Positions 6,575 to 13,890 of a DNA stretch of 48,643 nucleotides are shown one piece after another; within the stretch, counting starts at the first letter, position 1, and every line of letters starts with the position of its first letter. A program made the position numbers and the translations under genes. Source of the stretch: Fusobacterium perfoetens (GTDB taxonomy: Bacteria > Fusobacteriota > Fusobacteriia > Fusobacteriales > Fusobacteriaceae); contig NZ_JADYTX010000013.1 in the NCBI RefSeq assembly GCF_021531475.1, positions 1-48,643 on the forward strand. Direction: 5' to 3'. The notes beneath the pieces are model-generated. The model did no database searches. It was not told where the DNA came from and saw only the letters and a program-made list of their open reading frames with translations.

Positions 6575-7447
6575 ATGGAACTGATTCATAGAGATACCAA
6601 AGATGGTTTAAACTTAGTAGGTTGTTACTGGGAGGGGAAAAAAGAAAAAGCGTGTATTGTATTTACTCACGGTATGTATGATAATATTTTGGAAAATAAT
6701 TTCGTAGAACTTATGGGAGAGGAACTTTCAAAAAAAGGTTACGGATTTATTTTTGGACATAACAGAGGTTATGGGGTTATAAATACAATATTAGTAAAAG
6801 ATAGAGAAAGTGGAAAGTTTAGCAATAAAATAATCGGATCAACTTTTGAAAAATTTGGTGAAAGTATCTATGATGTTGATTTGTGGGTTGAAACTGCCAA
6901 AAGTTTTGGATATTCAAAAATTATTCTAGCCTCACATAGTTTTGGTTGGCTAAAAAATCTATATTATATGTCTAAAAAAGGATTAAGTAATATAGCGGGA
7001 GTTATAATGATATCTCCGCCAGATACAGTTGGACTTGTAGGAAGATGGGAAAAATCAAAGGAGATGTTTGCTGAGGCTTGGGAAAATATCGAGAAGGGAA
7101 ACTCTAAAAAAATAATGGAGCATAAAATGTTAGATATATTTCCCATTAGTTCAAGAACATTTTATTCATATAGAAGAGATGGGATTTTGGATATATTTCC
7201 CCTTGTAGAAAGTCCAGAAGAATTTGGATATTTTTCAAAAATTGATAAACCAATAATTATGTTTTTAGCCGAAAGAGATAATGTAATAGTGGAAACTCCA
7301 CAAAAAGATATAGAAAAAATAAAAAGTTATGCAAAGTCTACTGATGATTTTACAGGAATAGTTATAGAAAAAACAACCCATAAATATATAAAAAAAGAAA
7401 AAGAGCTTGTAAATTATATTGTTGATTGGGTAGAAAAAAGATTTTAG
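6575..7447 (+). CDS. Alpha/beta hydrolase family protein
   Basis: A 290-residue soluble protein with the alpha/beta-hydrolase fold. The nucleophile elbow is ILASHSFGW (G-x-S-x-G variant S-H-S-F-G). HGMYDN after the first core strands would form the oxyanion hole; the likely acid is in FLAERDNVIVE, and the histidine in KTTHKYI near the C-terminus. These hydrolases act on esters or amides; the natural substrate is unknown. The start was set at ATG 6575, because GGAGG (6566-6570) precedes it by four bases; an in-frame ATG at 6545 would place that site inside the gene. It is 20 nt upstream of the DNA glycosylase gene. Confidence 0.82.
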   Translation: MELIHRDTKDGLNLVGCYWEGKKEKACIVFTHGMYDNILENNFVELMGEELSKKGYGFIFGHNRGYGVINTILVKDRESGKFSNKIIGSTFEKFGESIYDVDLWVETAKSFGYSKIILASHSFGWLKNLYYMSKKGLSNIAGVIMISPPDTVGLVGRWEKSKEMFAEAWENIEKGNSKKIMEHKMLDIFPISSRTFYSYRRDGILDIFPLVESPEEFGYFSKIDKPIIMFLAERDNVIVETPQKDIEKIKSYAKSTDDFTGIVIEKTTHKYIKKEKELVNYIVDWVEKRF

Positions 7448-7467
7448 AAAATAAAAGGAGTAAATTT

Positions 7468-8118
7468 ATGAAAAATGAATATTTTTATGAAATAGAAAAA
7501 AAATATTTTGAAATAAAAGATGATATTGATAAAAGACTTGAAGAGTATAAAAAAGTTTGGGAAGAGGGAACAAATGAAGATATTCATGCAGAACTATCTT
7601 TTTGTATATTAACTCCTCAATCAAAAGCTCGAAATGCTTGGAAAGCTATTACAAATATGAGAAATGATAATGTTTTATTTAGTGCTGATGCAGAAACTTT
7701 ATCAGAATATTTAAACATAGTGAGATTTAAAAATAATAAGGCAAAATATCTAGTTGAACTTAGAAACCAAATGACAAAAGATGGAAAAATTATAACTAAA
7801 GATTTTTTTGAAAGCATTCCTACTGTTCCAGAAAGAAGAAATTGGATAGTTGAAAATATAAAAGGAATGTCTTGGAAAGAGGCTGGACATTTTTTAAGAA
7901 ATGTTGGATTTGGACAAGAGGTAGCAATCCTTGATAGACATATTCTAAAAAATCTTGTAAGACTTCAAGTGATACCAGAAGTACCAAAAACTTTATCCAA
8001 AAAAATCTATTTAGAGATAGAGGACAAGATGAAAAATTATTGCAAAGAAGTGGGAATTACAATGGATAGAATGGATTTATTGCTTTGGTATCTAGAGGCA
8101 GGAGAGATATTTAAGTAA
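7468..8118 (+). CDS. ogg: 8-oxoguanine DNA glycosylase/AP lyase, Ogg2 type
   Basis: A 216-residue base-excision repair enzyme of the helix-hairpin-helix-GPD superfamily that removes 8-oxoguanine and nicks the abasic site. The HhH-GPD signature is visible in ENIKGMSWKEAGHFLRNVGF followed by VAILDRHILKNL: the Lys of WKEA is the expected Schiff-base residue and the Asp of ILDRH the catalytic acid. The N-terminal AELSFCILTPQSKARNAW is also typical of the compact archaeal/bacterial Ogg2 group, as is the length. The start was chosen at ATG 7468 since AAGGAG lies at 7455-7460; an upstream in-frame start would overlap the hydrolase gene. The next gene, miaB, has its own promoter immediately downstream. 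Confidence 0.88.
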   Translation: MKNEYFYEIEKKYFEIKDDIDKRLEEYKKVWEEGTNEDIHAELSFCILTPQSKARNAWKAITNMRNDNVLFSADAETLSEYLNIVRFKNNKAKYLVELRNQMTKDGKIITKDFFESIPTVPERRNWIVENIKGMSWKEAGHFLRNVGFGQEVAILDRHILKNLVRLQVIPEVPKTLSKKIYLEIEDKMKNYCKEVGITMDRMDLLLWYLEAGEIFK

Positions 8119-8127
8119 ATAGAAATA

Positions 8128-8156
8128 TTGAAAAAAAAGAGAAATCGTGTTATAAT
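8128..8156 (+). promoter_or_regulatory. Sigma-70-type promoter for miaB-rho
   Basis: TTGAAA (8128-8133), a 17-bp spacer and perfect TATAAT (8151-8156). It lies inside the longest possible miaB frame and therefore argues for the downstream start. Confidence 0.78.
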
Positions 8157-8187
8157 TCTCAAGATACTAAAAAAATGTGGAGGACTG

Positions 8188-9504
8188 ATGAAAAAAAACG
8201 CTACTGTTATAACTTATGGTTGCCAAATGAATGTTAATGAAAGTGCAAAAATAAGAAAAATAATGGAAAACTTAGACTATGATATAACTGATAATATAGA
8301 TGAAAGTGATGTAGTATTCTTAAATACTTGTACTGTAAGAGAGGGAGCTGCAACACAAATATATGGAAAGCTTGGAGATCTGAAAAGAGCTAGAGATGCT
8401 AGAGGAACAAAAATAATAATTACAGGTTGTTTTGCTCAAGAGCAAGGAAAAAAACTTTTAGAAAAATTCCCTTACATTGATATTATAATGGGAAACCAAA
8501 ATATTGGAAGAATTCCTGAGGCATTAGATGAGATAGAACACAACAAAAAAGTAAAACACGTAATCTTAACAGAATATGAAGAAGAATTACCACCAAGAAT
8601 TGATGCAGATTTTGATAATAAAATCACAGCCTCAATTTCTATCGGTTATGGTTGTAATAACTTCTGTACATATTGTATAGTTCCATATGTAAGAGGAAGA
8701 GAAAGATATGTGCCAATGGCTGAGATTGTAGAGCAAGCAAAAGAATTTGTAAAAAAAGGTTATAAAGAAATTATGCTTTTAGCTCAAAATGTAAATTCTT
8801 ATGGAAGAGGGCTTAGCGAAAATGAAACTTTTGCAAATCTTTTACAAAATCTTTGTGATATAGAGGGAGATTTCTTAATAAGATTTGTTTCTCCTCACCC
8901 AAGAGATTTTACAGATGATGTTATTGATGTTATTGCAAAAAATCCTAAGATTGCAAGAAGTATCCATATTCCTTTACAATCTGGTTCTAGTAGAGTTTTA
9001 AAACTTATGAACAGAGGTTACACAAAGGAAAAATATTTAGATTTAATAGAAAAAATAAAAACAAGAATACCTGATATAGCTATTACAACAGATATAATAG
9101 TAGGATTCCCTCAAGAAACTGAGGAAGATTTCCAAGATACTTTAGATGTTGTAAGAAAATCTAAATATGATACAGCATTTATGTTTATGTATTCTATTAG
9201 ACAAGGAACAAAAGCTGCTGTTATGGAAGGACAAATAGATGATGAAGTAAAACACGATAGACTTCAAAGATTAATTGCTCTTCAAACAGAAATTTCAAAA
9301 GGAATAAGTGAAACTTACGAAGGAAAAATCGAAAGAGTTTTAGTTGAAGGGCCAAGTAAGAAAAATAAAGAAGTTTTAAGTAGTAGAACTTCTACAAATA
9401 AAATAGTTTTATTTAAGGGTGAAAAAGAGTTAGAGGGACATTTTGTAGATGTAAAAATTACTGAATGTAAAACTTGGACTTTATATGGTGAGTTAGTAAA
9501 ATAA
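8188..9504 (+). CDS. miaB: tRNA (N6-isopentenyl adenosine-37-C2)-methylthiotransferase MiaB
   Basis: A 438-residue radical-SAM enzyme that adds a methylthio group to i6A37 of tRNAs reading UNN codons. Three domains are visible. The N-terminal UPF0004 domain carries cluster cysteines in YGCQMN, NTCTVR and TGCFAQ. The radical SAM core carries GCNNFCTYCIVPYVRGRE (CxxxCxxC) and IHIPLQSGSSRVLKLMNRGY. A C-terminal TRAM domain occupies about the last 65 residues. The start ATG 8188 follows GTGGAGGA; an upstream TTG frame would run through the promoter (8128-8156). rho begins 18 nt downstream, probably on the same transcript. Confidence 0.96.
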   Translation: MKKNATVITYGCQMNVNESAKIRKIMENLDYDITDNIDESDVVFLNTCTVREGAATQIYGKLGDLKRARDARGTKIIITGCFAQEQGKKLLEKFPYIDIIMGNQNIGRIPEALDEIEHNKKVKHVILTEYEEELPPRIDADFDNKITASISIGYGCNNFCTYCIVPYVRGRERYVPMAEIVEQAKEFVKKGYKEIMLLAQNVNSYGRGLSENETFANLLQNLCDIEGDFLIRFVSPHPRDFTDDVIDVIAKNPKIARSIHIPLQSGSSRVLKLMNRGYTKEKYLDLIEKIKTRIPDIAITTDIIVGFPQETEEDFQDTLDVVRKSKYDTAFMFMYSIRQGTKAAVMEGQIDDEVKHDRLQRLIALQTEISKGISETYEGKIERVLVEGPSKKNKEVLSSRTSTNKIVLFKGEKELEGHFVDVKITECKTWTLYGELVK

Positions 9505-9522
9505 AAATAATGGAGGAGTGAT

Positions 9523-10770
9523 ATGGAGTTTGAAAAATTTCTACTGAAGGAACTTTTAGAAATCTGCAAACAATTAGAGATAGAAAATGTTTCTGGGAAG
9601 AAAAAAAATGAGATAATTAAAATGCTAGAGGAACATTTTGCCAATTCAGATGATCTTACAATAGCAAGTGGGACTTTGGATATAATGGGAGATGGATACG
9701 GATTTTTAAGGGATACAACAGTAGAAGGGAAAAAAGATATCTATATTTCTCTTTCACAAATTAAAAGATTTAAGTTAAGACAAAAAGATATAGTAATCGG
9801 AGTTATCAGAAAACCAAAAGATGATGAAAAAAACTATGCTCTTAGAAAAGTTTTATTTGTAAATAATGAATCAACAGAGAAAGCTGAGGCAAGAGTACCT
9901 TTTGAGGATTTGATTCCGTACTATCCAACACAAAAATTAAAACTTGAAACAAATCAAAAAAATATTTCTGGAAGAATAATAGACCTTATTGCACCTATTG
10001 GAAAAGGACAAAGAGGACTTATAGTTGCACCACCAAAAGCTGGAAAAACTATTCTTATAAGCACAATAGCAAATTCTATAATCGAAAATCATAAAGATGT
10101 AGAAGTTTGGATTTTGCTGATAGATGAAAGACCAGAAGAGGTAACAGATATAAGGGAAAATGTTAAGGGAGCGGAAGTTTATTATTCAACTTTTGACGAA
10201 GATCCGAAAAATCACACAAAAGTAACAGAAGAAATTATAGAGAGAGCTAAGGTAAAAGTTGAAAATGGTGAAGATGTTGTAATACTTATGGACTCTTTAA
10301 CAAGGCTTGCAAGAGCTTACAACATAGTTATTCCATCAAGTGGAAAACTTATATCAGGGGGAATTGATCCAAGTGCTCTATATTATCCTAAAAATTTCTT
10401 TGGAACAGCTAGAAATATAAAAAATGGTGGAAGTTTAACAATAATTGCAACAGCCTTGGTTGATACAGGAAGTAAGATGGACGATATTATTTATGAAGAA
10501 TTTAAAGGAACTGGAAATATGGAAATCCATCTTGATAGAAGTTTAGCTGAGCTTAGAATATATCCTGCAATAGATATTCAAAAATCAGGAACAAGAAAAG
10601 AAGAACTACTTATTGATAAGAAAAAATTATCAGTAATTTGGGATTTTAGAAGATATTTGGCAGGACTTGATAAAGCTTCAGCTACAAAATATTTGATAAA
10701 TGAGATAAAAAGTACAAAAAGTAATGATGAAATGATAGAAAAATATATGAGTTCTGTGGAAAAGAGTTAG
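9523..10770 (+). CDS. rho: Transcription termination factor Rho
   Basis: A 415-residue hexameric RNA-dependent ATPase that ends transcription. An N-terminal Rho_N-like helical region (residues 1-40) is followed by the cold-shock-like RNA-binding domain ([15 protein letters not shown], about 48-120), and then the RecA-type motor with Walker [29 protein letters not shown] and Walker [37 protein letters not shown] is the conserved R/Q-loop region. Its length is normal. GGAGGAG precedes the ATG. It lies between miaB and a wall-hydrolase gene with gaps of 18 nt each, so the three are likely one operon. Confidence 0.97.
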   Translation: MEFEKFLLKELLEICKQLEIENVSGKKKNEIIKMLEEHFANSDDLTIASGTLDIMGDGYGFLRDTTVEGKKDIYISLSQIKRFKLRQKDIVIGVIRKPKDDEKNYALRKVLFVNNESTEKAEARVPFEDLIPYYPTQKLKLETNQKNISGRIIDLIAPIGKGQRGLIVAPPKAGKTILISTIANSIIENHKDVEVWILLIDERPEEVTDIRENVKGAEVYYSTFDEDPKNHTKVTEEIIERAKVKVENGEDVVILMDSLTRLARAYNIVIPSSGKLISGGIDPSALYYPKNFFGTARNIKNGGSLTIIATALVDTGSKMDDIIYEEFKGTGNMEIHLDRSLAELRIYPAIDIQKSGTRKEELLIDKKKLSVIWDFRRYLAGLDKASATKYLINEIKSTKSNDEMIEKYMSSVEKS

Positions 10771-10788
10771 AAAGGAGATTTTAGTCAA

Positions 10789-11889
10789 ATGGCTTTTAAT
10801 TTAGAAGAACTTAATAAATTAAGAAAAAAGAATATAAAGCAATATGTAATGGTAAAAAGAAATAAAGAGATTGTTATAATTTTAGGAGTTTTTCTAATAA
10901 TAAATATGATTATTATAAATACCTTTCTAAAACCTTTTAACAGAGAAGTTGTAGATACATCAAAATTTACTGAATTTTATCAAAGTGAAAGCGAAGATAA
11001 AAAAGATTTAGAAGATGTATTTGTTGTTTTAAGCAAAAACTATTATACAATAAAGAAAAATTATAATTTAAAAGATAAGCCAGTAGAAATTACAGAAGAA
11101 CAAGTTTCTAAAATTTTAGGTGAAGAGATAAAAGAGCCTGAAATAAAACCAGAAACGACTACTGCACCAAAAGTAGCTTTAGAAAAAAGAATTTATGAAG
11201 TAAAAGCTGGAGATTCTTTAGATAAGATTTCAAAAGAATTTTCTCAAAGTATAAATATTATAAAAGCTAATAATCCTAAAATTGGTACTACTCTTCAAAT
11301 AGGAGAAGAATTGTTAATACCAACAATAAATGGTATTTATTACAAAGTTAAAAATGGAGATAGTCTTTCTAGAATTTCAACAAAATATAAAGTAAAAATA
11401 GATGTTATAAAAGAATATAATAATTTAACATCAGATACTTTAAAAGTAGGGCAAGAGTTATTTTTAAAAGATCCTAACTTAAAAAATATATCTTCTTCAG
11501 TAAGAACTTTTACAATGCCAGTAAATTATAAAGGGATTACTAGTCCTTATGGAAATAGATTTCACCCAGTATTAAAAAGATATATTTTACATTCTGGTGT
11601 AGATATGGTAGCTAGCTATGTTCCTGTAACAGCTTCAAGAAGTGGAGTAGTTACTTTTGTGGGAGTTGCTGGAGGATATGGAAAATTAATAAAAATAAAA
11701 CACTCAGATGGATATGAAACTAGATATGCCCATCTTAATAGAATTGATGTAAAAAAAGGTCAAAAAGTAAGCCAAGGTCAATCTTTGGGACAAAGTGGAA
11801 TGACTGGAAGAGTAACAGGACCACATTTACATTTTGAAGTTAGAAAAAATGGTAAACCTGTAAATCCAATGAAATATTTAAAAAGATAA
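10789..11889 (+). CDS. Membrane-anchored LysM/M23 peptidoglycan hydrolase or activator
   Basis: A 366-residue envelope protein. A short basic N-terminus precedes one membrane helix (IVIILGVFLIINMIIINTF, about 28-46), so the rest should lie outside the inner membrane. Two LysM domains that bind glycan follow: YEVKAGDSLDKISKEF (about 136-180) and YYKVKNGDSLSRISTKY (about 184-227). The C-terminal M23 endopeptidase domain (about 245-366) has the zinc ligands HSGVD and HLHFE, with ITSPYGNRFHPV and TRYAHL. All expected metal residues are present, so it may be an active endopeptidase rather than a degenerate NlpD/EnvC-type activator. It is the last gene after miaB and rho; a terminator follows. Confidence 0.92.
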   Translation: MAFNLEELNKLRKKNIKQYVMVKRNKEIVIILGVFLIINMIIINTFLKPFNREVVDTSKFTEFYQSESEDKKDLEDVFVVLSKNYYTIKKNYNLKDKPVEITEEQVSKILGEEIKEPEIKPETTTAPKVALEKRIYEVKAGDSLDKISKEFSQSINIIKANNPKIGTTLQIGEELLIPTINGIYYKVKNGDSLSRISTKYKVKIDVIKEYNNLTSDTLKVGQELFLKDPNLKNISSSVRTFTMPVNYKGITSPYGNRFHPVLKRYILHSGVDMVASYVPVTASRSGVVTFVGVAGGYGKLIKIKHSDGYETRYAHLNRIDVKKGQKVSQGQSLGQSGMTGRVTGPHLHFEVRKNGKPVNPMKYLKR

Positions 11890-11894
11890 AACAA

Positions 11895-11932
11895 AAATAG
11901 AGAAAGCCTAAAAAACTTTCTCTATTTCTTTT
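11895..11932. terminator. Bidirectional terminator between converging genes
   Basis: AAATAGAGAAAG (11895-11906) pairs perfectly with CTTTCTCTATTT (11916-11927), followed by CTTTT. It serves the M23 gene on the plus strand and probably the small lipoprotein gene on the minus strand. Confidence 0.8.
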
Positions 11933-11969
11933 ATAATAACTTTTTAAATTTTAACTAAAAACAAAAACT

Positions 11970-12164
11970 CTATTTATTTCTTTCTGCAGCAATAGCTCCA
12001 GCTCCAGCTCCAAGTCCAGCTCCAACAAGAGTACCCGTATCTCCTCCTATTATATGACCAGCCACAGCTCCGACAGCTGCTCCAGTAGCTATATGTTTTT
12101 CAGTTCTTGTACATCCAACAAAAGCGATACTTGCAAGTGCTAAAACAACTAAAAATTTTTTCAT
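11970..12164 (-). CDS. Small glycine-zipper lipoprotein
   Basis: A 64-residue protein on the minus strand. The signal peptide MKKFLVVLALASIAFVGC ends in a lipobox (FVGC), so Cys18 should be lipidated and the protein anchored to a membrane facing the periplasm. The mature part TGAAVGAVAGHIIGGDTGTL is a glycine-zipper repeat (G-x-x-x-G spacing) of the OsmB/Rick_17kDa type, which often packs against or inserts into membranes. GGGAGGT lies upstream of the start on the minus strand. The function is unknown; relatives are osmotic- or envelope-stress lipoproteins. It stands alone between converging and diverging neighbours. Confidence 0.82.
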   Translation of the reverse strand: MKKFLVVLALASIAFVGCTRTEKHIATGAAVGAVAGHIIGGDTGTLVGAGLGAGAGAIAAERNK

Positions 12165-12273
12165 AAATTACCTCCCAAAAAGCAATATTGATATAAAAAA
12201 AGAGGATACCTTTTTTAATAAGACATATCTTTTATAAAAAAAGTTTAAAAAAATTAATAAAATTAAAAAGAAT

Positions 12274-12302
12274 TTGCAAAAGTTTATAAAAAAATATATA
12301 AT
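12274..12302 (+). promoter_or_regulatory. Sigma-70-type promoter for the EIIC-like permease
   Basis: TTGCAA (12274-12279), a 17-bp spacer and perfect TATAAT (12297-12302), 46 nt upstream of the ATG. Confidence 0.7.
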
Positions 12303-12347
12303 AACAATTAGCATATACATCTGACAAGACAGAAAAAAGGAGAAAAA

Positions 12348-13376
12348 ATGGGAGTAAGAGAATTTTTAAGAAAAAAAGATGTTATCTTTAGTACAGAAAG
12401 GTATTTGATAGTTGCAATGAGTAATATGGCAATGGGACTTTTTTCATCGCTACTTGTGGGAACTATTTTAAAAACAGTGGGAACAAAATTAAATATTAGT
12501 TATTTAGTTGAAGTTGTATCACCACTTGCTATGCAAATGACAGGACCAGCAATAGGAGTTTCAATAGCATATGGTTTAAAAGCACCAGGACTAGTTTTGT
12601 TTGCTTCTACAATAACAGGAGCTTTTGGAAATAAAGTTGGTGGACCAGTTGGAGCTTTTTTTGGGACAATAGTTGGAGTAGAAATAGGAAAATTAATATC
12701 TAAAGAAACAAAAATAGATATAATTTTAACTCCAGTACTTACAATTTTAACAGGAATGTTAGCGGGAGAATTAATAGGACCAACAGTTGCAAGAGTAATG
12801 TCATCTTTTGGTAAAGTTATAATGGTAGCAACAGATTTACAACCATTCTATATGGGAATTTGTATCTCAGTTCTTATGGGAATAGCTTTAACTTTACCTA
12901 TAAGTAGTGCAGCTATTTGTATGATGCTTGGACTAAGTGGACTTGCAGGGGGAGCAGCTACAGTTGGTTGTTGTTGTCAAATGGTTGGATTTGCCGTGAT
13001 GAGTTTTAAAGAAAATGGATTTGGTGGACTTGCAGCTCAAGGACTTGGAACATCAATGCTTCAAATGGGAAATATAATTAGAAACTGGAAAATTTGGATT
13101 CCACCTACACTTGCTTCTGCGGTACTTGGACCAGTGGCTACAATAATATTTAAAATGGAAAATAGTCCTATTGGCTCAGGAATGGGAACTTGTGGTTTAG
13201 TTGGACAAATCGCTACAGTTGGTACAATGGAAGAGATTGGAAGAGGGGGAACAAATCTTTATCTTACAATTTTACTTTTACATATTGTACTACCAGCAAT
13301 ATTAACACTTTTCTTTGCTCATATAATGAGAAAGAAAAATTTAATAAAAGATGGAGATTTAAAACTAGAATTATAA
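12348..13376 (+). CDS. PTS EIIC-like membrane permease (PTS_EIIC_2 type), orphan
   Basis: A 342-residue membrane protein with about nine or ten hydrophobic segments, rich in glycine and small residues. The pattern FSSLLVGTILKTVG, PAIGVSIAYGLKAPG, GNKVGGPVGAFFGTIVGVEIG, LPISSAAICMMLGLSGLAGG and MGTCGLVGQIATVG resembles the PTS_EIIC_2 group (PF13303), annotated as PTS IIC although members usually stand without IIA and IIB partners. The substrate is unknown. AAGGAG precedes the ATG. No HPr, IIA or IIB gene adjoins it; the only PTS IIA in the window is 21 kb away. The run of three cysteines in VGCCCQMVG is unusual. It is monocistronic, ended by a hairpin shared with sRNA copy 1. Confidence 0.72.
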   Translation: MGVREFLRKKDVIFSTERYLIVAMSNMAMGLFSSLLVGTILKTVGTKLNISYLVEVVSPLAMQMTGPAIGVSIAYGLKAPGLVLFASTITGAFGNKVGGPVGAFFGTIVGVEIGKLISKETKIDIILTPVLTILTGMLAGELIGPTVARVMSSFGKVIMVATDLQPFYMGICISVLMGIALTLPISSAAICMMLGLSGLAGGAATVGCCCQMVGFAVMSFKENGFGGLAAQGLGTSMLQMGNIIRNWKIWIPPTLASAVLGPVATIIFKMENSPIGSGMGTCGLVGQIATVGTMEEIGRGGTNLYLTILLLHIVLPAILTLFFAHIMRKKNLIKDGDLKLEL

Positions 13377-13387
13377 AAAAATGTAAA

Positions 13388-13461
13388 TAAAAAAGAAGCT
13401 ATTTTCTGGGGGGATAGCTTCTTTTTTTCATTAGTATAACTAATGGGGAAAATATTATGAT
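13388..13461 (-). ncRNA. Candidate small RNA, copy 1 of a three-gene family (about 74 nt)
   Basis: Read on the minus strand, with the first base predicted near 13461. The 5' segment TCATAATATTTTCCCC is followed by hairpin CATTAGT-tat-ACTAATG and a terminator GAAGCTAT/ATAGCTTC whose loop contains CCCCCC, then TTTTTT. The upstream promoter has TATAAT and two TGACA boxes. No reading frame of note exists on this strand. C-rich unpaired segments that can pair with Shine-Dalgarno sequences are a known hallmark of regulatory RNAs, as in the UCCC-motif RNAs of Staphylococcus. The same hairpin read on the plus strand ends with seven T and can terminate the EIIC gene. Transcription itself is inferred. 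Confidence 0.68.
13389..13428 (+). terminator. Terminator of the EIIC-like gene (plus-strand reading of the sRNA copy 1 hairpin)
   Basis: GAAGCTAT (13395-13402) pairs with ATAGCTTC (13414-13421), extended by flanking A/T pairs, with a TTTTTTT tail. It begins 12 nt after the EIIC stop codon. Confidence 0.75.
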
Positions 13462-13467
13462 ACGTTT

Positions 13468-13501
13468 ATTATAGAGATGTTATATGTCACTAATATGTCA
13501 A
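13468..13501 (-). promoter_or_regulatory. Promoter of sRNA copy 1: two TGACA boxes and TATAAT
   Basis: On the minus strand, TTGACA (13501-13496), 5 bp, GTGACA (13490-13485), 11 bp, TATAAT (13473-13468). The boxes repeat every 11 bp, one helical turn. Neither box is at the normal -35 distance, so an activator is expected. Confidence 0.65.
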
Positions 13502-13548
13502 AAATAAAAAATTAGAAAAAATATTATTAAATAAATATTACAAAAAAA

Positions 13549-13618
13549 TAAAAAAGAAGCTATTTTTGGGGGGATAGCTTCCTTTTCATCCATATAATTA
13601 ATGGGGAAATATTATGAT
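13549..13618 (-). ncRNA. Candidate small RNA, copy 2 (about 70 nt)
   Basis: Minus strand. The 5' segment is TCATAATATTTCCCC (one T fewer than in copies 1 and 3). The first hairpin is CATTAAT/ATGGATG with a wobble and a mismatch. The terminator is GAAGCTAT/ATAGCTTC with a CCCCCC loop and TTTTTT tail. The architecture is the same as copy 1, and the differences lie mostly at unpaired or wobble-tolerant positions. Its 5' end can pair with the cas9 start region over 13 bp with one bulged U. Confidence 0.66.
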
Positions 13619-13624
13619 ATTTGA

Positions 13625-13658
13625 ATTGTACTAAATAAATGTGTCAAAACTGTGTCAC
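13625..13658 (-). promoter_or_regulatory. Promoter of sRNA copy 2
   Basis: Minus strand: GTGACA (13658-13653), 5 bp, TTGACA (13647-13642), 11 bp, TACAAT (13630-13625). The spacing is identical to copies 1 and 3, although the 11-bp spacer sequence is unrelated. Confidence 0.65.
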
Positions 13659-13689
13659 AATAAAAAAGTATCAAAAAAATGTTATAAAA

Positions 13690-13760
13690 TAAAAAAGAAG
13701 CTACTTTCTGGGGGAATAGCTTCTTTTTATTAGTATAACTAATGGGGAAAATATTATGAT
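13690..13760 (-). ncRNA. Candidate small RNA, copy 3 (about 71 nt)
   Basis: Minus strand. The 5' segment TCATAATATTTTCCCC and the ATTAGT-tat-ACTAAT hairpin are identical to copy 1. The terminator stem is GAAGCTA/TAGCTTC with a loop containing CCCCC and a TTTTTT tail. It lies nearest to ispG, transcribed away from it. Confidence 0.68.
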
Positions 13761-13766
13761 GGCTTT

Positions 13767-13800
13767 ATTATATCGGTACAATGTGTCAAAAATATGTCAA
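13767..13800 (-). promoter_or_regulatory. Promoter of sRNA copy 3
   Basis: Minus strand: TTGACA (13800-13795), 5 bp, TTGACA (13789-13784), 11 bp, TATAAT (13772-13767). This is the best-conserved box pair of the three. Confidence 0.68.
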
Positions 13801-13820
13801 AGAGAAAAAACTATAAATTT

Positions 13821-13849
13821 TTGAATAATATCATGTTATGTGATAAAAT
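13821..13849 (+). promoter_or_regulatory. Sigma-70-type promoter for ispG
   Basis: TTGAAT (13821-13826), a 17-bp spacer and TAAAAT (13844-13849), 41 nt before the start codon. It is divergent from sRNA copy 3. Confidence 0.6.
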
Positions 13850-13890
13850 ATCTTTATAAAATCTAAATAAAATATAGAGGTGCTTTAATT

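Noticed and set aside
12181-12240. Possible hairpin AGAGG/CCTTT between the lipoprotein and EIIC genes
   Set aside because: Only five pairs including one G-T, with no clear role; not enough to call a terminator or leader.
13190-13390. 66-codon plus-strand frame overlapping the end of the EIIC-like gene
   Set aside because: It is in another frame of a clear gene, with a low-complexity translation.
13389-13800. Three spaced repeats that could suggest a CRISPR array
   Set aside because: The repeats are about 70 bp plus promoter boxes, spaced unevenly, with terminator hairpins inside. CRISPR repeats are shorter with uniform 30-40-bp spacers.
13441-13830. Plus-strand mini-frames after GGGGAAAATATTATG in the three repeats (leader peptides)
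   Set aside because: The encoded peptides differ completely (MIRLL, MIFELY, MMALLYRYN...), while the minus-strand RNA reading explains every conserved block.
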